Shown: positions 16,701 to 28,400 of the stretch, in pieces
How positions within the stretch are numbered: the first letter of the stretch is position 1
Layout of the letters: every line of letters starts with the position of its first letter
Assembly: GCA_016871675.1 (NCBI GenBank)
Contig: VHCN01000015.1
Location: 1 to 63,328, forward strand
Origin: Verrucomicrobiota bacterium
GTDB taxonomy: Bacteria > Verrucomicrobiota > Verrucomicrobiia > Limisphaerales > VHCN01
DNA: 63,328 nucleotides
Direction: 5' to 3'
Translations under genes and position numbers: made by a program
Notes under the pieces: generated by a model
Database searches by the model: none
Told to the model about the DNA's origin: nothing
What the model saw: only the letters and a program-made list of their open reading frames with translations

Positions 16701-17398
16701 CCACCCGCACGACCCCATGCCGCCGCCGGGCGCACGACGCGTTCACGATGATCGAGGTTGCGATCAGCATCGCCATCGTCGCCTTCGCGCTCGTCGCCAT
16801 CATCGGCGTGCTGCCCACCGGGTTGAGCGTCCAGCGCGAAAACCGCGAGGACACCATCATCACCCACGACGCGAACTTCTTCCTCGAGGCGATGCTCAGC
16901 GGTTCCAACAGCGCGAGCTTCGCCATCCTCGCCACGAACATGGACTTCATGGACGTCTACATTTCGGGCGTCCACCAAGGCACTCAAACGCCGTCGTTCA
17001 CCAACGGCAACCTCCCCGTGGATCGCATCGTGAGCTTCCTCTCGATGCCGCAAGCGGGCGGCAACTCGGCGGTCGGCCGGTTCCGGTCGCTGAGTTCCTC
17101 CCTCTCCGACCGCGCCGCGGGGACCAACGGGCTCGCGTTCACGTATCTCGTGACCTCGGAAATCGTGCCGATCACGGATTACACCGCCACGCTCACGGCC
17201 TACACGAACTACGCGCGCTACCTGACGCAAAACCTGTTCGAGGTGCGGCTCAACTTCCGGTGGCCGGTCTTTGGCGAAGGCACCAACTACACGCTCGGCG
17301 CGGGCAAGCTCACCGTGCGCCGTCTGGTTGCCGGGGCGCTCACGCAGGACACCAACGCGCTCTACTACTTCCAGCCGGGAAGTTACTTCGGCCCATGA
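16697..17398 (+). CDS. Prepilin-like protein, GspI/PilV type (Verru_Chthon B-like)
   Basis: 233 residues. The leader RRRAHDA-FTMIEVAISIAIVAFALVAIIG is followed by VLPTGLSVQRENRED, the 'IGvLPtGL' feature typical of this cassette. The glutamate at +5 is present. The body is Asn/Thr/Ser rich with no recognisable enzymatic domain. Both ends overlap their neighbours by four bases. In a type II-like tip complex the GspI position nucleates assembly with GspJ and GspK. By order here, this protein would be I, the next J, and the 1345-residue protein K, an inference worth testing by structure prediction. Confidence 0.72.
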   Translation: MTTRTTPCRRRAHDAFTMIEVAISIAIVAFALVAIIGVLPTGLSVQRENREDTIITHDANFFLEAMLSGSNSASFAILATNMDFMDVYISGVHQGTQTPSFTNGNLPVDRIVSFLSMPQAGGNSAVGRFRSLSSSLSDRAAGTNGLAFTYLVTSEIVPITDYTATLTAYTNYARYLTQNLFEVRLNFRWPVFGEGTNYTLGAGKLTVRRLVAGALTQDTNALYYFQPGSYFGP

Positions 17399-18222
17399 AC
17401 CGCGCGACAAACCCACGCCGGACGCTGCACGCGGTGACGCTGCTGGAACTGCTCATCTCGGTGAGCCTGACCATGCTGATCATCCTCGCGCTCTACCAGA
17501 TGTTCGCGCGCACACAGAAGGCGATGCACGGCAGCATCGTGGCCGGCGACCTCACGGAGAACGGCCGCGCCTGCCTCGACATGATCCGGCGCGAAGTCGA
17601 GACGCTCACGCCCGCCGGCACGCCGCTGAACCCCTCGCCGTTCGTGACCAACCTGTGGATCGACACCGCGACCTACGGGACCAACGCGCTCCGGTTCGGG
17701 GGTGGCGGCCCGCTGCTCAACAGCGAATTGCACGACTTCTTCTTCCTCGGCTTCGACCCGAGCGCGCTCGCCACGCCGAAGAACTGGACCGCCGTCGGGT
17801 ATCGCGTCGCCGACCCGAACAACGCGCTCCTGCCCGTGGCCAACGGCGTCGGCACGCTCTACCGGTTCTACACCAATGCCACGCGCGCGAGTTCCAACAT
17901 GGCGTTCCTGCGTGACTACATCAGCCCGCCCTCGATGGCGGTCACGAACTACTTCCAGCGCGTCGCCGACGGCGTCGTGCACCTGACCCTCCGCGTGGTG
18001 ACCAACGGTGTGCCCGTGGCGCCGCTCGGCGGCACGAACATCACCTTCACCGGCACGAACGCGCCGTCGCTCGTCGAGCTGGAAATCGGGTTCCTCGAAT
18101 CGCCCATCTTCGCGCAGGCGCGCGGCATGCCCTACGTGACGGCGACGAACTACCTCTCCAGCCGCGGCAATCACGTCCACTTCTTCCGCACGCTCATCCC
18201 CGTGCGCGCCACACCGCAATGA
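17395..18222 (+). CDS. Prepilin-like protein, GspJ/PilW type (Verru_Chthon C-like)
   Basis: 275 residues. A short leader RRTLHA-VTLLELLISVSLTMLIILALYQMFART shows the prepilin helix, although the residue after the cut is Val where Phe is normal. TENGRACLDMIRREVETLTPAG matches the GspJ/PilW 'qmgR.aLd.i.rdle.a' region. The rest is strand-rich and Asn-rich, ending NHVHFFRTLIPVRATPQ. It overlaps both neighbours (ATGA), which fits a stoichiometric tip subunit. Confidence 0.7.
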   Translation: MNRATNPRRTLHAVTLLELLISVSLTMLIILALYQMFARTQKAMHGSIVAGDLTENGRACLDMIRREVETLTPAGTPLNPSPFVTNLWIDTATYGTNALRFGGGGPLLNSELHDFFFLGFDPSALATPKNWTAVGYRVADPNNALLPVANGVGTLYRFYTNATRASSNMAFLRDYISPPSMAVTNYFQRVADGVVHLTLRVVTNGVPVAPLGGTNITFTGTNAPSLVELEIGFLESPIFAQARGMPYVTATNYLSSRGNHVHFFRTLIPVRATPQ

Positions 18223-21200
18223 GAACGCGCCCCCCATCCTCGCGGCGCGCCGTCGCCCTCATCGTCACGCTTATCATGCTCTCGGTGGTCACGTTTCTGG
18301 CCATCGCGTTCCTCGCCATCTCGCGGCGCGAACGCACGTCGGTGATCATCCAGGGCGCGTCGCAGGACGCGTATCACATGGGCGTGACCGGCTACAACCG
18401 CGCGCTCGCCGAGGTCATCTCCAAGATCCTCGCCACGGGCGACAAGGCGAACTACGGGCTCGTGGTCTCGACGAACTTCATCAACCTGCTTCAAGGCAGC
18501 CCGTTCACGCCGGGCAACTACACGAGCGTGAACTATTACGCCGTGGCCAATGGCGCCGACCAGCTTACGAACCTCGCCAACCTGCTCTACAGCCCGCGGC
18601 CGCCCGTTTACGTCGTCACCAACTTCGCCACGGGCGCGAGCGAGTTCCGGTTCTACCTCGATTTCAACCGCAACCGCCGTTACGAGAGCAACGGCGTGCT
18701 GTGGGAACTCAACGACCTCGGCACCACCAACGGCTTCGGCACGGCGCGGTTCTTCGTCGGCGACCCGGAATGGATCGGCCTCCTGCTGTATCCCGGCGTT
18801 CCCCACGGGCCGACCAATCCGTTCGTCGGGCGCTTCGCGTTCATGGTGCTGCCGGCGAGCAAGTCGCTCGACCTGAACTTCATTCACAACCGCGCCAAGC
18901 GCCCCGTCGGCGTGGGCGGCGCGACGCGCGAGGGTTTCTGGCGCAACCAGGGCGTCGGCTCGTGGGAGATCAACCTGGCGGGCATGCTCGTGGACTTGAA
19001 CACGAACGTGTGGCTGCCCGGCGGCTACGGTTACACGCTCGGGCCGGGCTTCTCGGTCGGGGGCGCGTTCGGCGACGCCAACGGGCTGCTCACCTACCGG
19101 CTGCAAAACTGGGCGTTCCTCGACTCGATGGCCGGCATGTATGGCGCACTGGGCGCGAGTGGTTGCACGAACGCGGGCACGGATCTCTACACGGACGGCG
19201 ACACCGCCGGCACGCTGATGCTCAGCCCGTCGCCCGCGCCGAACTACGAGGTGTCGCCCAAGCAGAATGCCAACTGGCCCGGCGGCGACAACACCAACGC
19301 CAACGCGCGGCCCTACCTCGACTTCCAGGAACTCTTCAACACGACTCGCCCGTCGTATGCGCTGTTCGTCACGAACTTCCTGAACCTCGGCGGCAGCAAC
19401 AGCACTTACAATCGCTACACCGCGTATCGGCTCCTGGAGCAACTGGGCGTGGACTCCGACGTGCCGCGCGGCAAGCTCAACCTCAACTGGACCAATGCCC
19501 TTGCTGGGCCGCCCGAGACGGTGACGGCCTACCAGAACTGGAACGGCACCAACTTCTTCCTCGCGGCCGCGCACCAGATGATCCGCGCGAGCCTCGTCAC
19601 CCAATACGTCACCGTCCCCGTGCCCGGCACGAATTACTACTTCGGCACCAACCTGCTCAGCACCAATCTCCCGCCGGTCCTTTCCTCCACGAACATCACG
19701 ATCTGGCCGTATTCCGAGTATTCGCCCGAGGTGCACCGGCTCCTGCAAGTTGCGGCAAACATTTACGACTCGACCACGAACCGCCCGCTCGGCGCGCTGC
19801 CCGCCAATGCCTACGGCCCCTTCTTCCCCACCGTGCTGCGGCCTTACTTCGACACGGTTGTCGCCGGTGGCCTCACCAACATCATCGTCGCGGGCTACGT
19901 GCAGGAATCGGCGACCAACTTCCTTTCCTACACGAACCTCGACCTCTCGATCTCCAACCACGTGGACGCCATCCTCACCAACGGCACCTACGTGGACACG
20001 GTGAGCGGGGCGACGCTCTCGTTCCGATCGCAGAGCCTGGTGAACGGCCAGCCCGTCATCATCGGCGCGAAGAAGGGCTTCCCGAACTTCAACGAGTTCG
20101 TGATGCAGACCGTGGTGCAGGGCACGCGCAAGCTTGAGTTCGTGAAGTCCAACGCCGTGGACCGGTTCCCGTGGCAGACCAACCAGATGCTCATCCTCGG
20201 CATCTCCAACCGGTTCGGCGTCGAGTGCTGGAATTCCTACGCGCTCGCCTACCCGCGCCGGCTTGCGGTGATGGTCACGAACCGCTTCACCTACGTGCTC
20301 ACGAACGAGTTCGGCCTCGTGCTTTCCAACTCCATCGTCGTGAGTTCCAACAAGACGCTCGCCGCGGGCGCGTGGACCGGCACCGGCACGCCGCTCACGT
20401 TCCAGCTCCCGCTCTTCAACACCGCGATCCTCCTGACCAATTCCGCCTACAGCACGAGCTACCCGAGCGCGTTTCCGGCGACCAACCTTGGCGGCTTCAC
20501 GCTCGTCACCTCGAATTCCTTCGACCGTGGCAACGGCTTCCAGGTTCCGCAATTCGGCCTGCTCGTCACCAACCACCTGCGCTACACGCTGGTGGACCTG
20601 GACGCCGTGCCGCCGCGCGTGGTGGACTACGTGAACCTCACGAACCTCAACGGGTTCGTGGACGTGATGCGCTCGCTCGGCGTCACCACCGGGCCGTGGG
20701 ATTCCGTGACCGTGTATCAATCCGGCGATGTCGTCATCACGAACGGCTTCTACTACACGTCCATCCGGCCGAGCACGAACATCCCGCCCATCGGCAGCCC
20801 GCTCAGCGTCGGCTACTGGCAGGTGCAGACCCGCCCCTCGACGAACTACAATGCCGGGAGCTTCTGGAACAACCTGCGCGTCGGAGGCGCGGCCTCGACC
20901 AATACGGCGGCGCCGACCGTCGGCATCACGAACCAGATCTGGGTCGGCCTCAACACCAATCTCGCCATCGTGGCCAACTGGCGGCAATGGAGTTCCGACA
21001 CGCCCATCACGCGCGAAATCCAGCGCTTCCAGTATTTCATGAACACCACGGCGACGAACTTCGGTTCGTTCACCAACCGACTCGGCCCGTTGCAGGCGCG
21101 GATGCAATGCCCCTTCAGCCCCACGCGCAAGATCGTCCAAAACCTGAGCTGGGAGGTGAACGACCCGTTCGTCCACTACACCACGCGCGACATCACGCCG

Positions 21201-22256
21201 TTCTCGCGGACCAACCTCGCGCAGCAGATCAACTACATCATCCCGCCGTTTGCCTCCGTGCTGCCGCCGATGAGCTTCGGCCTCACCAACACCACGTATC
21301 GCCCGTGGGGGGGCAACCCGAATTCAACCGTGCAAGACGGGACCGAGTTCGCATTGTGGCTCAAGGACCCGGGCATCTGGCGTTCCGACGACTGGGATTT
21401 CCCGTCCGCGAAGTTCCCGAACATCGGCTGGCTCGGCCGGGTGCACCGCGGAACGCCGTGGCAGACGATTTACATGAAGTCCACCGTGATGAACGTGAGC
21501 AACTGGAACCAGTGGGGCCGCAGCCCGGAGACGCACCCGACGAACGACTGGAAACTGTTCGACCTCTTCAGCGCGTGGCCGAACAACAACGCCGCCCGCA
21601 GCCTGCTCTCCATCAACCAGACCAACCTCGCCGCGTGGTCCGCGGTGCTCTCGGCGGCCATCGTCCTCTCCAACAACGTCACCGCCGCCACCGGCCCGTT
21701 CACCCCGCCCAGCGCGAGCGCGATCGTCGCCAACCCCGCCGGCGTGGACACCAACGTCCATTACATCTTCCACGGCATCCAGCAGCGCCGGATGCAGATG
21801 ACGAACTTCTCGCGCCTCGGCGACGTCCTCTCCGTGCCCGAGCTCACCACGATTTCACCCTACCTCAACCTCTTCAACGGGGACATCAACCGCACGTTCG
21901 GCTCGCTCACGAACGTGCGGCCGCAGCTCATCAACTCGCTGACCTACGAGCAGATGTATTCGCTCACGGACGCCATCTACGAACGCATCCCGCAGCAGAT
22001 TCTCGGATTGCTCACGGTCGAGGACTCGCCGCGGTTTGTCATTTACGCGTGGGGGCAATCGCTCCGGCCCGCGGACCGTTCGGCGGTGGTCGCGCCGGGG
22101 CCGTTCTTCGGGATGATCACCAACTACACGATTTCCGCCGAGTATGCGTTGCGCGCCGTGGTGCGCGTCGAAAACCTCCCGACGCTCCGCATGGCGCCGC
22201 CCATCGGTGGCCCGCGGGTGATCGTCGAGAGCTTCCGGCAGTTGCCAAACGAATAG
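18219..22256 (+). CDS. Giant protein with pilin-like N-terminus (Verru_Chthon A-like)
   Basis: 1345 residues. A short basic leader precedes one long hydrophobic helix, RRAVALIVTLIMLSVVTFLAIAFLAISRRERTSV, like the N-terminus of PilX/GspK proteins (which have xGxAL and lack Glu+5). Everything after residue 45 is predicted outside: extremely rich in Asn, Thr and aromatic residues, with repeated TNxxxYxxT-like strands and no cysteine-rich or catalytic motif I recognise. Length far exceeds GspK (about 330). It is the last gene of the overlapping series, after the I- and J-like proteins, the position of gspK. A tip-capping or adhesive role is an inference. About 190 bases separate it from the giant protease. 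Confidence 0.65.
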   Translation: MRTRPPSSRRAVALIVTLIMLSVVTFLAIAFLAISRRERTSVIIQGASQDAYHMGVTGYNRALAEVISKILATGDKANYGLVVSTNFINLLQGSPFTPGNYTSVNYYAVANGADQLTNLANLLYSPRPPVYVVTNFATGASEFRFYLDFNRNRRYESNGVLWELNDLGTTNGFGTARFFVGDPEWIGLLLYPGVPHGPTNPFVGRFAFMVLPASKSLDLNFIHNRAKRPVGVGGATREGFWRNQGVGSWEINLAGMLVDLNTNVWLPGGYGYTLGPGFSVGGAFGDANGLLTYRLQNWAFLDSMAGMYGALGASGCTNAGTDLYTDGDTAGTLMLSPSPAPNYEVSPKQNANWPGGDNTNANARPYLDFQELFNTTRPSYALFVTNFLNLGGSNSTYNRYTAYRLLEQLGVDSDVPRGKLNLNWTNALAGPPETVTAYQNWNGTNFFLAAAHQMIRASLVTQYVTVPVPGTNYYFGTNLLSTNLPPVLSSTNITIWPYSEYSPEVHRLLQVAANIYDSTTNRPLGALPANAYGPFFPTVLRPYFDTVVAGGLTNIIVAGYVQESATNFLSYTNLDLSISNHVDAILTNGTYVDTVSGATLSFRSQSLVNGQPVIIGAKKGFPNFNEFVMQTVVQGTRKLEFVKSNAVDRFPWQTNQMLILGISNRFGVECWNSYALAYPRRLAVMVTNRFTYVLTNEFGLVLSNSIVVSSNKTLAAGAWTGTGTPLTFQLPLFNTAILLTNSAYSTSYPSAFPATNLGGFTLVTSNSFDRGNGFQVPQFGLLVTNHLRYTLVDLDAVPPRVVDYVNLTNLNGFVDVMRSLGVTTGPWDSVTVYQSGDVVITNGFYYTSIRPSTNIPPIGSPLSVGYWQVQTRPSTNYNAGSFWNNLRVGGAASTNTAAPTVGITNQIWVGLNTNLAIVANWRQWSSDTPITREIQRFQYFMNTTATNFGSFTNRLGPLQARMQCPFSPTRKIVQNLSWEVNDPFVHYTTRDITPFSRTNLAQQINYIIPPFASVLPPMSFGLTNTTYRPWGGNPNSTVQDGTEFALWLKDPGIWRSDDWDFPSAKFPNIGWLGRVHRGTPWQTIYMKSTVMNVSNWNQWGRSPETHPTNDWKLFDLFSAWPNNNAARSLLSINQTNLAAWSAVLSAAIVLSNNVTAATGPFTPPSASAIVANPAGVDTNVHYIFHGIQQRRMQMTNFSRLGDVLSVPELTTISPYLNLFNGDINRTFGSLTNVRPQLINSLTYEQMYSLTDAIYERIPQQILGLLTVEDSPRFVIYAWGQSLRPADRSAVVAPGPFFGMITNYTISAEYALRAVVRVENLPTLRMAPPIGGPRVIVESFRQLPNE

Positions 22257-22442
22257 CGCGGGAAGACTTGCGAATGGGCACGATGCGCAAAGCGATGATG
22301 ACGCGGGACACCGGGAAGGGAGACCGCGCGGCAGCGGCGTCGCCGTGCTTTTGCCCAGACCGCTCCGGAATCGCCTGTATTGGCGCGGTCCAACAAAACT
22401 CCCAAACTGTGAACAGCCTCCGGCCAACCGCTTGAGCCGCGT

Positions 22443-25400
22443 ATGAACTGGCGCCCACGAACCTGGATGATCATCAGCCTGCTGTGCTTCGCGGCGGCGT
22501 GGGTCTTCTGGCACCTCGGCGAGCGGCGGCGCGCGGGCGGTTCGCCCCCACCGGCCACCGCGCCCAAGTCCGAGTCCACGCCTTCGCGCTGGTCCTCGTG
22601 GCTGCCGGGCACGCGCAGCTTCAAATCCGCCCCCGCCGATCCCCGCCACAAGCCGTTCGCGCTCATCGCCTCGGGCGCCGATCCGCGCTTCCCGTTCCGG
22701 CTTTCGAACACGACCCGGCAGGGCGACGCCATCTTTCGCAGCGAAACCGCAATCCTCCTGCGGCACGCGCACTACGACACCGCGGACGGCCCGCTGCCCG
22801 CGATTCCGGCGCACCTCCGCGCCGGCCCGAACCCGGGCAGTTACATTGTGCAGGTTCGCGGCGTGATCGACGTTCCCTTCCGCGATGCCCTCCACGCCTC
22901 GGGCGCGGCCATCGTCAGCTACATTCCGAACAACGCGTATCTCGTCGTCGCCACGCCCGACAGCGCGGCGCAGATCGCGCGGGACCCGCGCACGCAGGCG
23001 GTGCTGCCGTTCGAGCCCTACTACAAGCTCAGCAGCAGCCTCATCGGCGACGCCGTCAACCGCGTCTCGCAGGCGCCCGACCGCGAATTGAACATCGTGC
23101 TTTTTCCCGGCGGGCGGCCGCGCGTCGACGCGCAGCTTGCCGCGCTTGGCGCCGAGACGCTGGCCGAGCAGCGGTCGCCGTTCGGCCCCGTGTTGACGGT
23201 CCGCGCCGGCGGCGAGAGCTTCATCACGCTCGCGCAGATGCCGGAAGTGCAGTTGGTCGAGCTGAGCAAGCGGCGCGTGCTGATGAACGACCTCGCGCGC
23301 ACGCGCGTCGGCGTGTCGAGCAACTCCATCGCGCCCGCAAACTTCCTCGGCCTCACCGGCACGGGCATCCGGATTGCGATCAATGATTCAGGCGTTCAGG
23401 GAACGCATGGAGATTTGGCGGGCCGGATCATCATTGACGGAGGCAACCCCGGCGCAAACGCGGACGGGACCGGCCACGGCACGCACGTGGCGGGAACCGT
23501 CGCCGGTTCGGGTGCTGGTTCCGGGGGCGTCACCGTCACGAATGGCACTATTCTCGCAGCCCAAGTCCGCGGCATGGCGCACGCGGCGCGGCTGTATCCG
23601 CAGAACATCCTTGGCCTCATCACCGACGAGCAGCTCCAGACCAACGCGGCGCGGACCAACATCATCATTTCCTGCAATGCGTGGGGCCGGACCATCTACG
23701 AATACGACATCAGCTCGGCGAGCTGGGACGCCGCGACGCGCGACGCGTGGCAGCAGTTGCCGGGCGACCAGCAGACGACCTACGTCTTCTCGGCGGGCAA
23801 CGATGGCAATGGCAACGCCGGCGGCTTCGGAGGCGTGCAGTCGTCGATCACCTCTCCCGGCAACGCCAAAAACGTGATCACGGTCGGCGCCATCGAGCAG
23901 GAGCGGCTGATCATTTCGACCAACGGCTTCCTCGACGGCGGCGCCGACTCGCGCGATCAGGTGGCTGACTTTTCGAGCCGCGGCAATGTCGGTCCCGGCG
24001 TCGAGGGCCCGTTCGGGCGGTTCAAGCCGGACGTGGTCGCGCCCGGCACGTTCGTCCTTTCCTGCAAGGAGAGCTCGTTCGTGAATCCGTTCCCGCAGCT
24101 CGCCGCGCTCGACGCGGCCATGAACCCCTCGGGCACCTACCGCTTCGAGTCGGGCACGAGCATGGCCGCGGCCGTGGTGTCCGGCATGCTCGCGCTCATG
24201 CAGCAGTATTTTACGGCCGCACCGTATTCGCGGACGAACAGCCCCGCGCTGAACAAGGCGCTGCTGATCAACGGCACCCGGTCCGTGAACGGTTCCTACA
24301 ACCGGCAGGTGAACAACCAGCTCAACTATCAGGGCTGGGGTCTCGTGCAGTTCACCAACAGCATCCCGAGCAACAACGTCGCTTCGAGCGCGATTCAGTT
24401 CGTGGACCAAAGCCCGACGAACGCCGTTGCGACGGGCGACGTGCGCGTCTACCGCGTCACGATAAACAATCCGACAGCATCGCTTCAGACCAACTTCCCG
24501 CTCCGGGTCTCGCTTGTCTGGACCGACCCGCCGGGCAATCCGGCCGCCGGACCGAAGCTGGTCAACGACCTGGACCTCGTGGTTTCCAACTCGGTCTCCG
24601 GCACGAACATCTTCGTTTACGAGGGCAACAACATCGCGGGGAGCGACTTCACCTCGGTTTCGACGCCGGGATCGGCCCGCGTGAGCGACATTCTCAACAA
24701 CGTCGAGAACGTGTTCATCCAGGCGCCGCTTCCGGCGAACGTTTTCGACATCTACGTCATCGGCCGCCGCGTCAACGTGAACGCCGTCACCGGCAACACC
24801 AACGGCATCGTGCAGGACTTCGCCCTCGTGGTCTCGACGGATTATCCGAACAGCATCGCGCTCGCGCAGCAGCTGTCCTTCGTGACCAACACCACGCTGC
24901 TCAATGTCACCAACGGGCTGCCGCTCATCGACCAGCGCGTGGGGGCCAACTTCCAGACGTCCAATGTTCCAAACGGACTCTTCACGAGCGTCGGCTCCAC
25001 CAACCAGTGGCGGTTCTACGTGTTCAGCAACCTGTTCATCCCGGCGTTCACCAACATCACCACCAACTTCTTCGTCGGCACGACCAATTTCTTCACCAAC
25101 GTCGTGCGCGTCCCGATCACCAACGGCTCGAACGTCGCCTTCTCCCTCGTCCTCCCCCCGAACCTCTCCCGGCCGCGGCGCAGCGCCGAGGCGGACATTG
25201 ACCTTTACGTGACCCGCGGCGACCCGACGCTCACGAACCTCTCGCCGACCGTCATCAGCAACTGCCTCCGTGGCGCGCCCGGCTACTTTGCCTCCACCAA
25301 CCGCGGCGGCAGCGAGTCGATCATCTTCAGCCCCGCGACTCCCGCCGACGTGTTCTACATTGGCGTGAAATCGGAGGACCAGCAGGGCGCCTCGTTCGCC

Positions 25401-28400
25401 CTCAGTGTCATCTCGACCGACCAGCCCTTCGCGAGCACCAACGCAAACGGGGGCATCACCGTGAACTTCTTCCCCGTGCCGATGGACATCCCCGACGGCT
25501 CGCCGGACTCGCCGAGCGGCATCACGCTCTTCGGCATCTGCCCGACCGCCACGAACATCAGTTCCATTCGGATTACGAATGTGCTCGTCCACGAAAACCT
25601 TGGCGACCTCGTGGGGCGGCTCGGGCACAACGGCATCTACGTCACGCTCAACAACCATTCCATCGGTTTGAACACCGCGGGCGGTTACGTCACGAACACG
25701 CTCGTTTACGACGACTACCTGAACCCCACCGACGGGCCGGAGTTCATCACCGACTTCGTGGGGCAGAACGCCATCGGGCTGTGGACGCTGACCTTTGTGG
25801 ACAGCGCGCTGGAGCACACCGGGCGCGTGGACCGCGTGAACTTCACGCTCAGTCCCAGCACGAACCAGTTCACCAACACCGTCACGCTCTTCTCCAACCA
25901 GTGCACGGTTCAATTCGTGGACGTCCCGGTCGGTGCCACCAACCTCATCATCAACGTGCAGCAGGTCAGCTCGTCCGGGACGAGCGTGGACTTCTTCGTC
26001 GGCTACGGCTACACGCCGACGGCGCAAAGCAATGACTTCAGCCGCCTCGGCGTCACGACGAACTTCACCTACAACATCAACACTCTCAGTTCACCGCCGC
26101 TCCGGCCGGGGGTTTGGTTTGTCCAAATCTGCAATACCACGCCAAACACCAATCAGGTCACGATCAGCTTTACCCTGGAGTTCGACTATTCCACGACCAC
26201 GACCATCACCTACGACGCCCGCGCGCCAACCGTCCTGCTGGACGACTACCGCACGAATGTCTACATCACCAATCTCGACAATCGCGTCATTACCGGCGTC
26301 GAGGTCGGCATGGAGATTGATACCCCGATGGGTTCGGACTACGCCGTGTATTTGGTGAGCCCGGCGCTGCGCAAGGTCCTGCTCTTCGAGAATCGCGGCG
26401 GCACCAACGGCGGCATCTTCGCCAACTTCACCGAGGACACCAACAAGGTGACCGTCGTCATCACCAACCTCGCGCCCGTCGGCTACCAGACGTTTCCGAC
26501 GATCGTGCCGATCAAATGGATCCGGCCGCCGTTCACGAACCTCCTCTCGCCGCCGCAGTTCGTGAACAGCAACCTGCACAGCTACGGGCTCTCATCGAGC
26601 GACAGCGCCTTCGGCATGGCGTTCCTTGGAAACCAGCTTGTCATCGCCGGCCAGCTCACCAACGGCCAGCCTTACAGCGACGGCCAGTATGTCGCCTACC
26701 GGACGCCGGTGACGAACAACGCGGTGTCGCGCCTCTCGTTCACCAACTGGCCCGGCCCGCTCGGCGGCCTGCGCAACGGCGATTCGTCGTTCGGGTCCGC
26801 CGCCATCACCACCGAGGGGATGTTCCTCGCCGGAGTCACGCGGGATTATTTCCCGACGCCGCAGACACCGAGCGGCGGCGCCAGCCCGGACATCTACGAC
26901 CTCGACACCGGGTGCACCAACGGCACGCTCACCATCACCTACCAGTTCTTCACCGTGCCCGACCAGATGACGGTCTATTACCAGGGCGTGCTGCTCACGA
27001 ACACGGGCTTTGTCAGCAACGGGCCGGCCAGTGGGCCGTTCCCGCCGCAGACGTTCAGCATCAACTACGCGGGCTCGAACTCGTTCGTCCGCATCATCAT
27101 GAACGAGTTCAGCGGCAACACCGGGACCGCGTGGAACTACAGCGTGTCCGTGAGTTGCGCCACGTTCCCGCTGTATTCGTGGGCGACGGTCGCCGGCTTG
27201 AACGGCTCTCCCGGCTACGTGGACGCCGCGGGAGCGGCGGCGCGGTTCACGAGCCCCGGCGGCGTCGCGCTGGACACCACGGGGCTCGCCTACATCGCCG
27301 ACACACTCAACCACCGGCTCCGCAACATGACCACCGTCGGCAACGTCACTTTTCTCGCGGGCACGGGCGTGCCGGGATTCTTCGATGGCCCGGTGGGCGT
27401 CGCGATGTTCAACACGCCGCGCGGTCTGGTGGTCAGCAACAACGCCGCGGTGTTCGTGGCCGACGAACTCAACCACCGCATCCGTCGCGTCTCGGGCGGC
27501 GCGGTCTCGACCTTCGCGGGTTCGACCGCTGGCTTTGCGAACGGACCGGCAGCGGCGGCACAATTCCAAAGTCCCTACGACGTGAAGTTTGACGCCGCGG
27601 GCAATGCCTACGTCGCCGACTCCGGCAACCGGCGCATCCGGATGATCGACACCGCCGGCAACGTGACCACCTACGCGGGCACCGGCGCCGCGGGTTCCGC
27701 GAACGGCCCGCGCCTGACCGCGACCTTCACGACGCCGCGCGCCATTGCCATCGACGTAGCGGGCAACATGTATGTGGCCGACACCGTGGCGAACAATGTC
27801 CGGCGCATCAGCGCGGCGGGCATCGTGACCACGCTTGCCGGCGGCTTCAACTCGCCCGAGGGAATCACCGTGGACCTCACGGGCACGGTCTTCGTGTCCG
27901 ACACCGGGGGGCACGTCATCAAGAAAGTCACGCCGGGCGGCCTCGTCTCGATCATCGGCGGCAGCGGCGTGCCGGGCGATGCGCCGGGCGTGGGGACCGC
28001 GGCCACGTTCAACCTGCCGCGCGGGATCGCCATCCGCCCGGACGGCAACCTCGTCATCGCAAACTCCGGCGCCCACACCATCCGCGAGTCCGTGAACACC
28101 GTCAGCCCCAACCGCGAGAAGGCGGTGGTGCTGAACTATCCGAACTCCGGTCCCGTCGTCGGTGGCGCGGCCGGCAACGGCGGTGCCTGGGTGAGCCGCA
28201 TCGTCACCAACAACGTCTTCGGCGTCGACCGCGACGACCGGTTCAACGCCGTGCTCACGCAGAACGAGAACGGGACGAACTACATTTATGTGACCGGCGC
28301 CTCCGGCAACATTCCCGGCACGAACAAGTTCTTCATGTCCAAGGCGCGCACGAACGGCGCCGGAATCTGGATCGCGCAGGACAACCCCGCGGCGTTGCCG

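Noticed and set aside
18171-21176. A 1001-codon open frame antisense to the giant pilin-like gene
   Set aside because: Arg/Val/Glu/His-rich translation with no domains, typical of the antisense of GC-rich codons. The plus strand has signal helix, coupling overlaps and family-like order.
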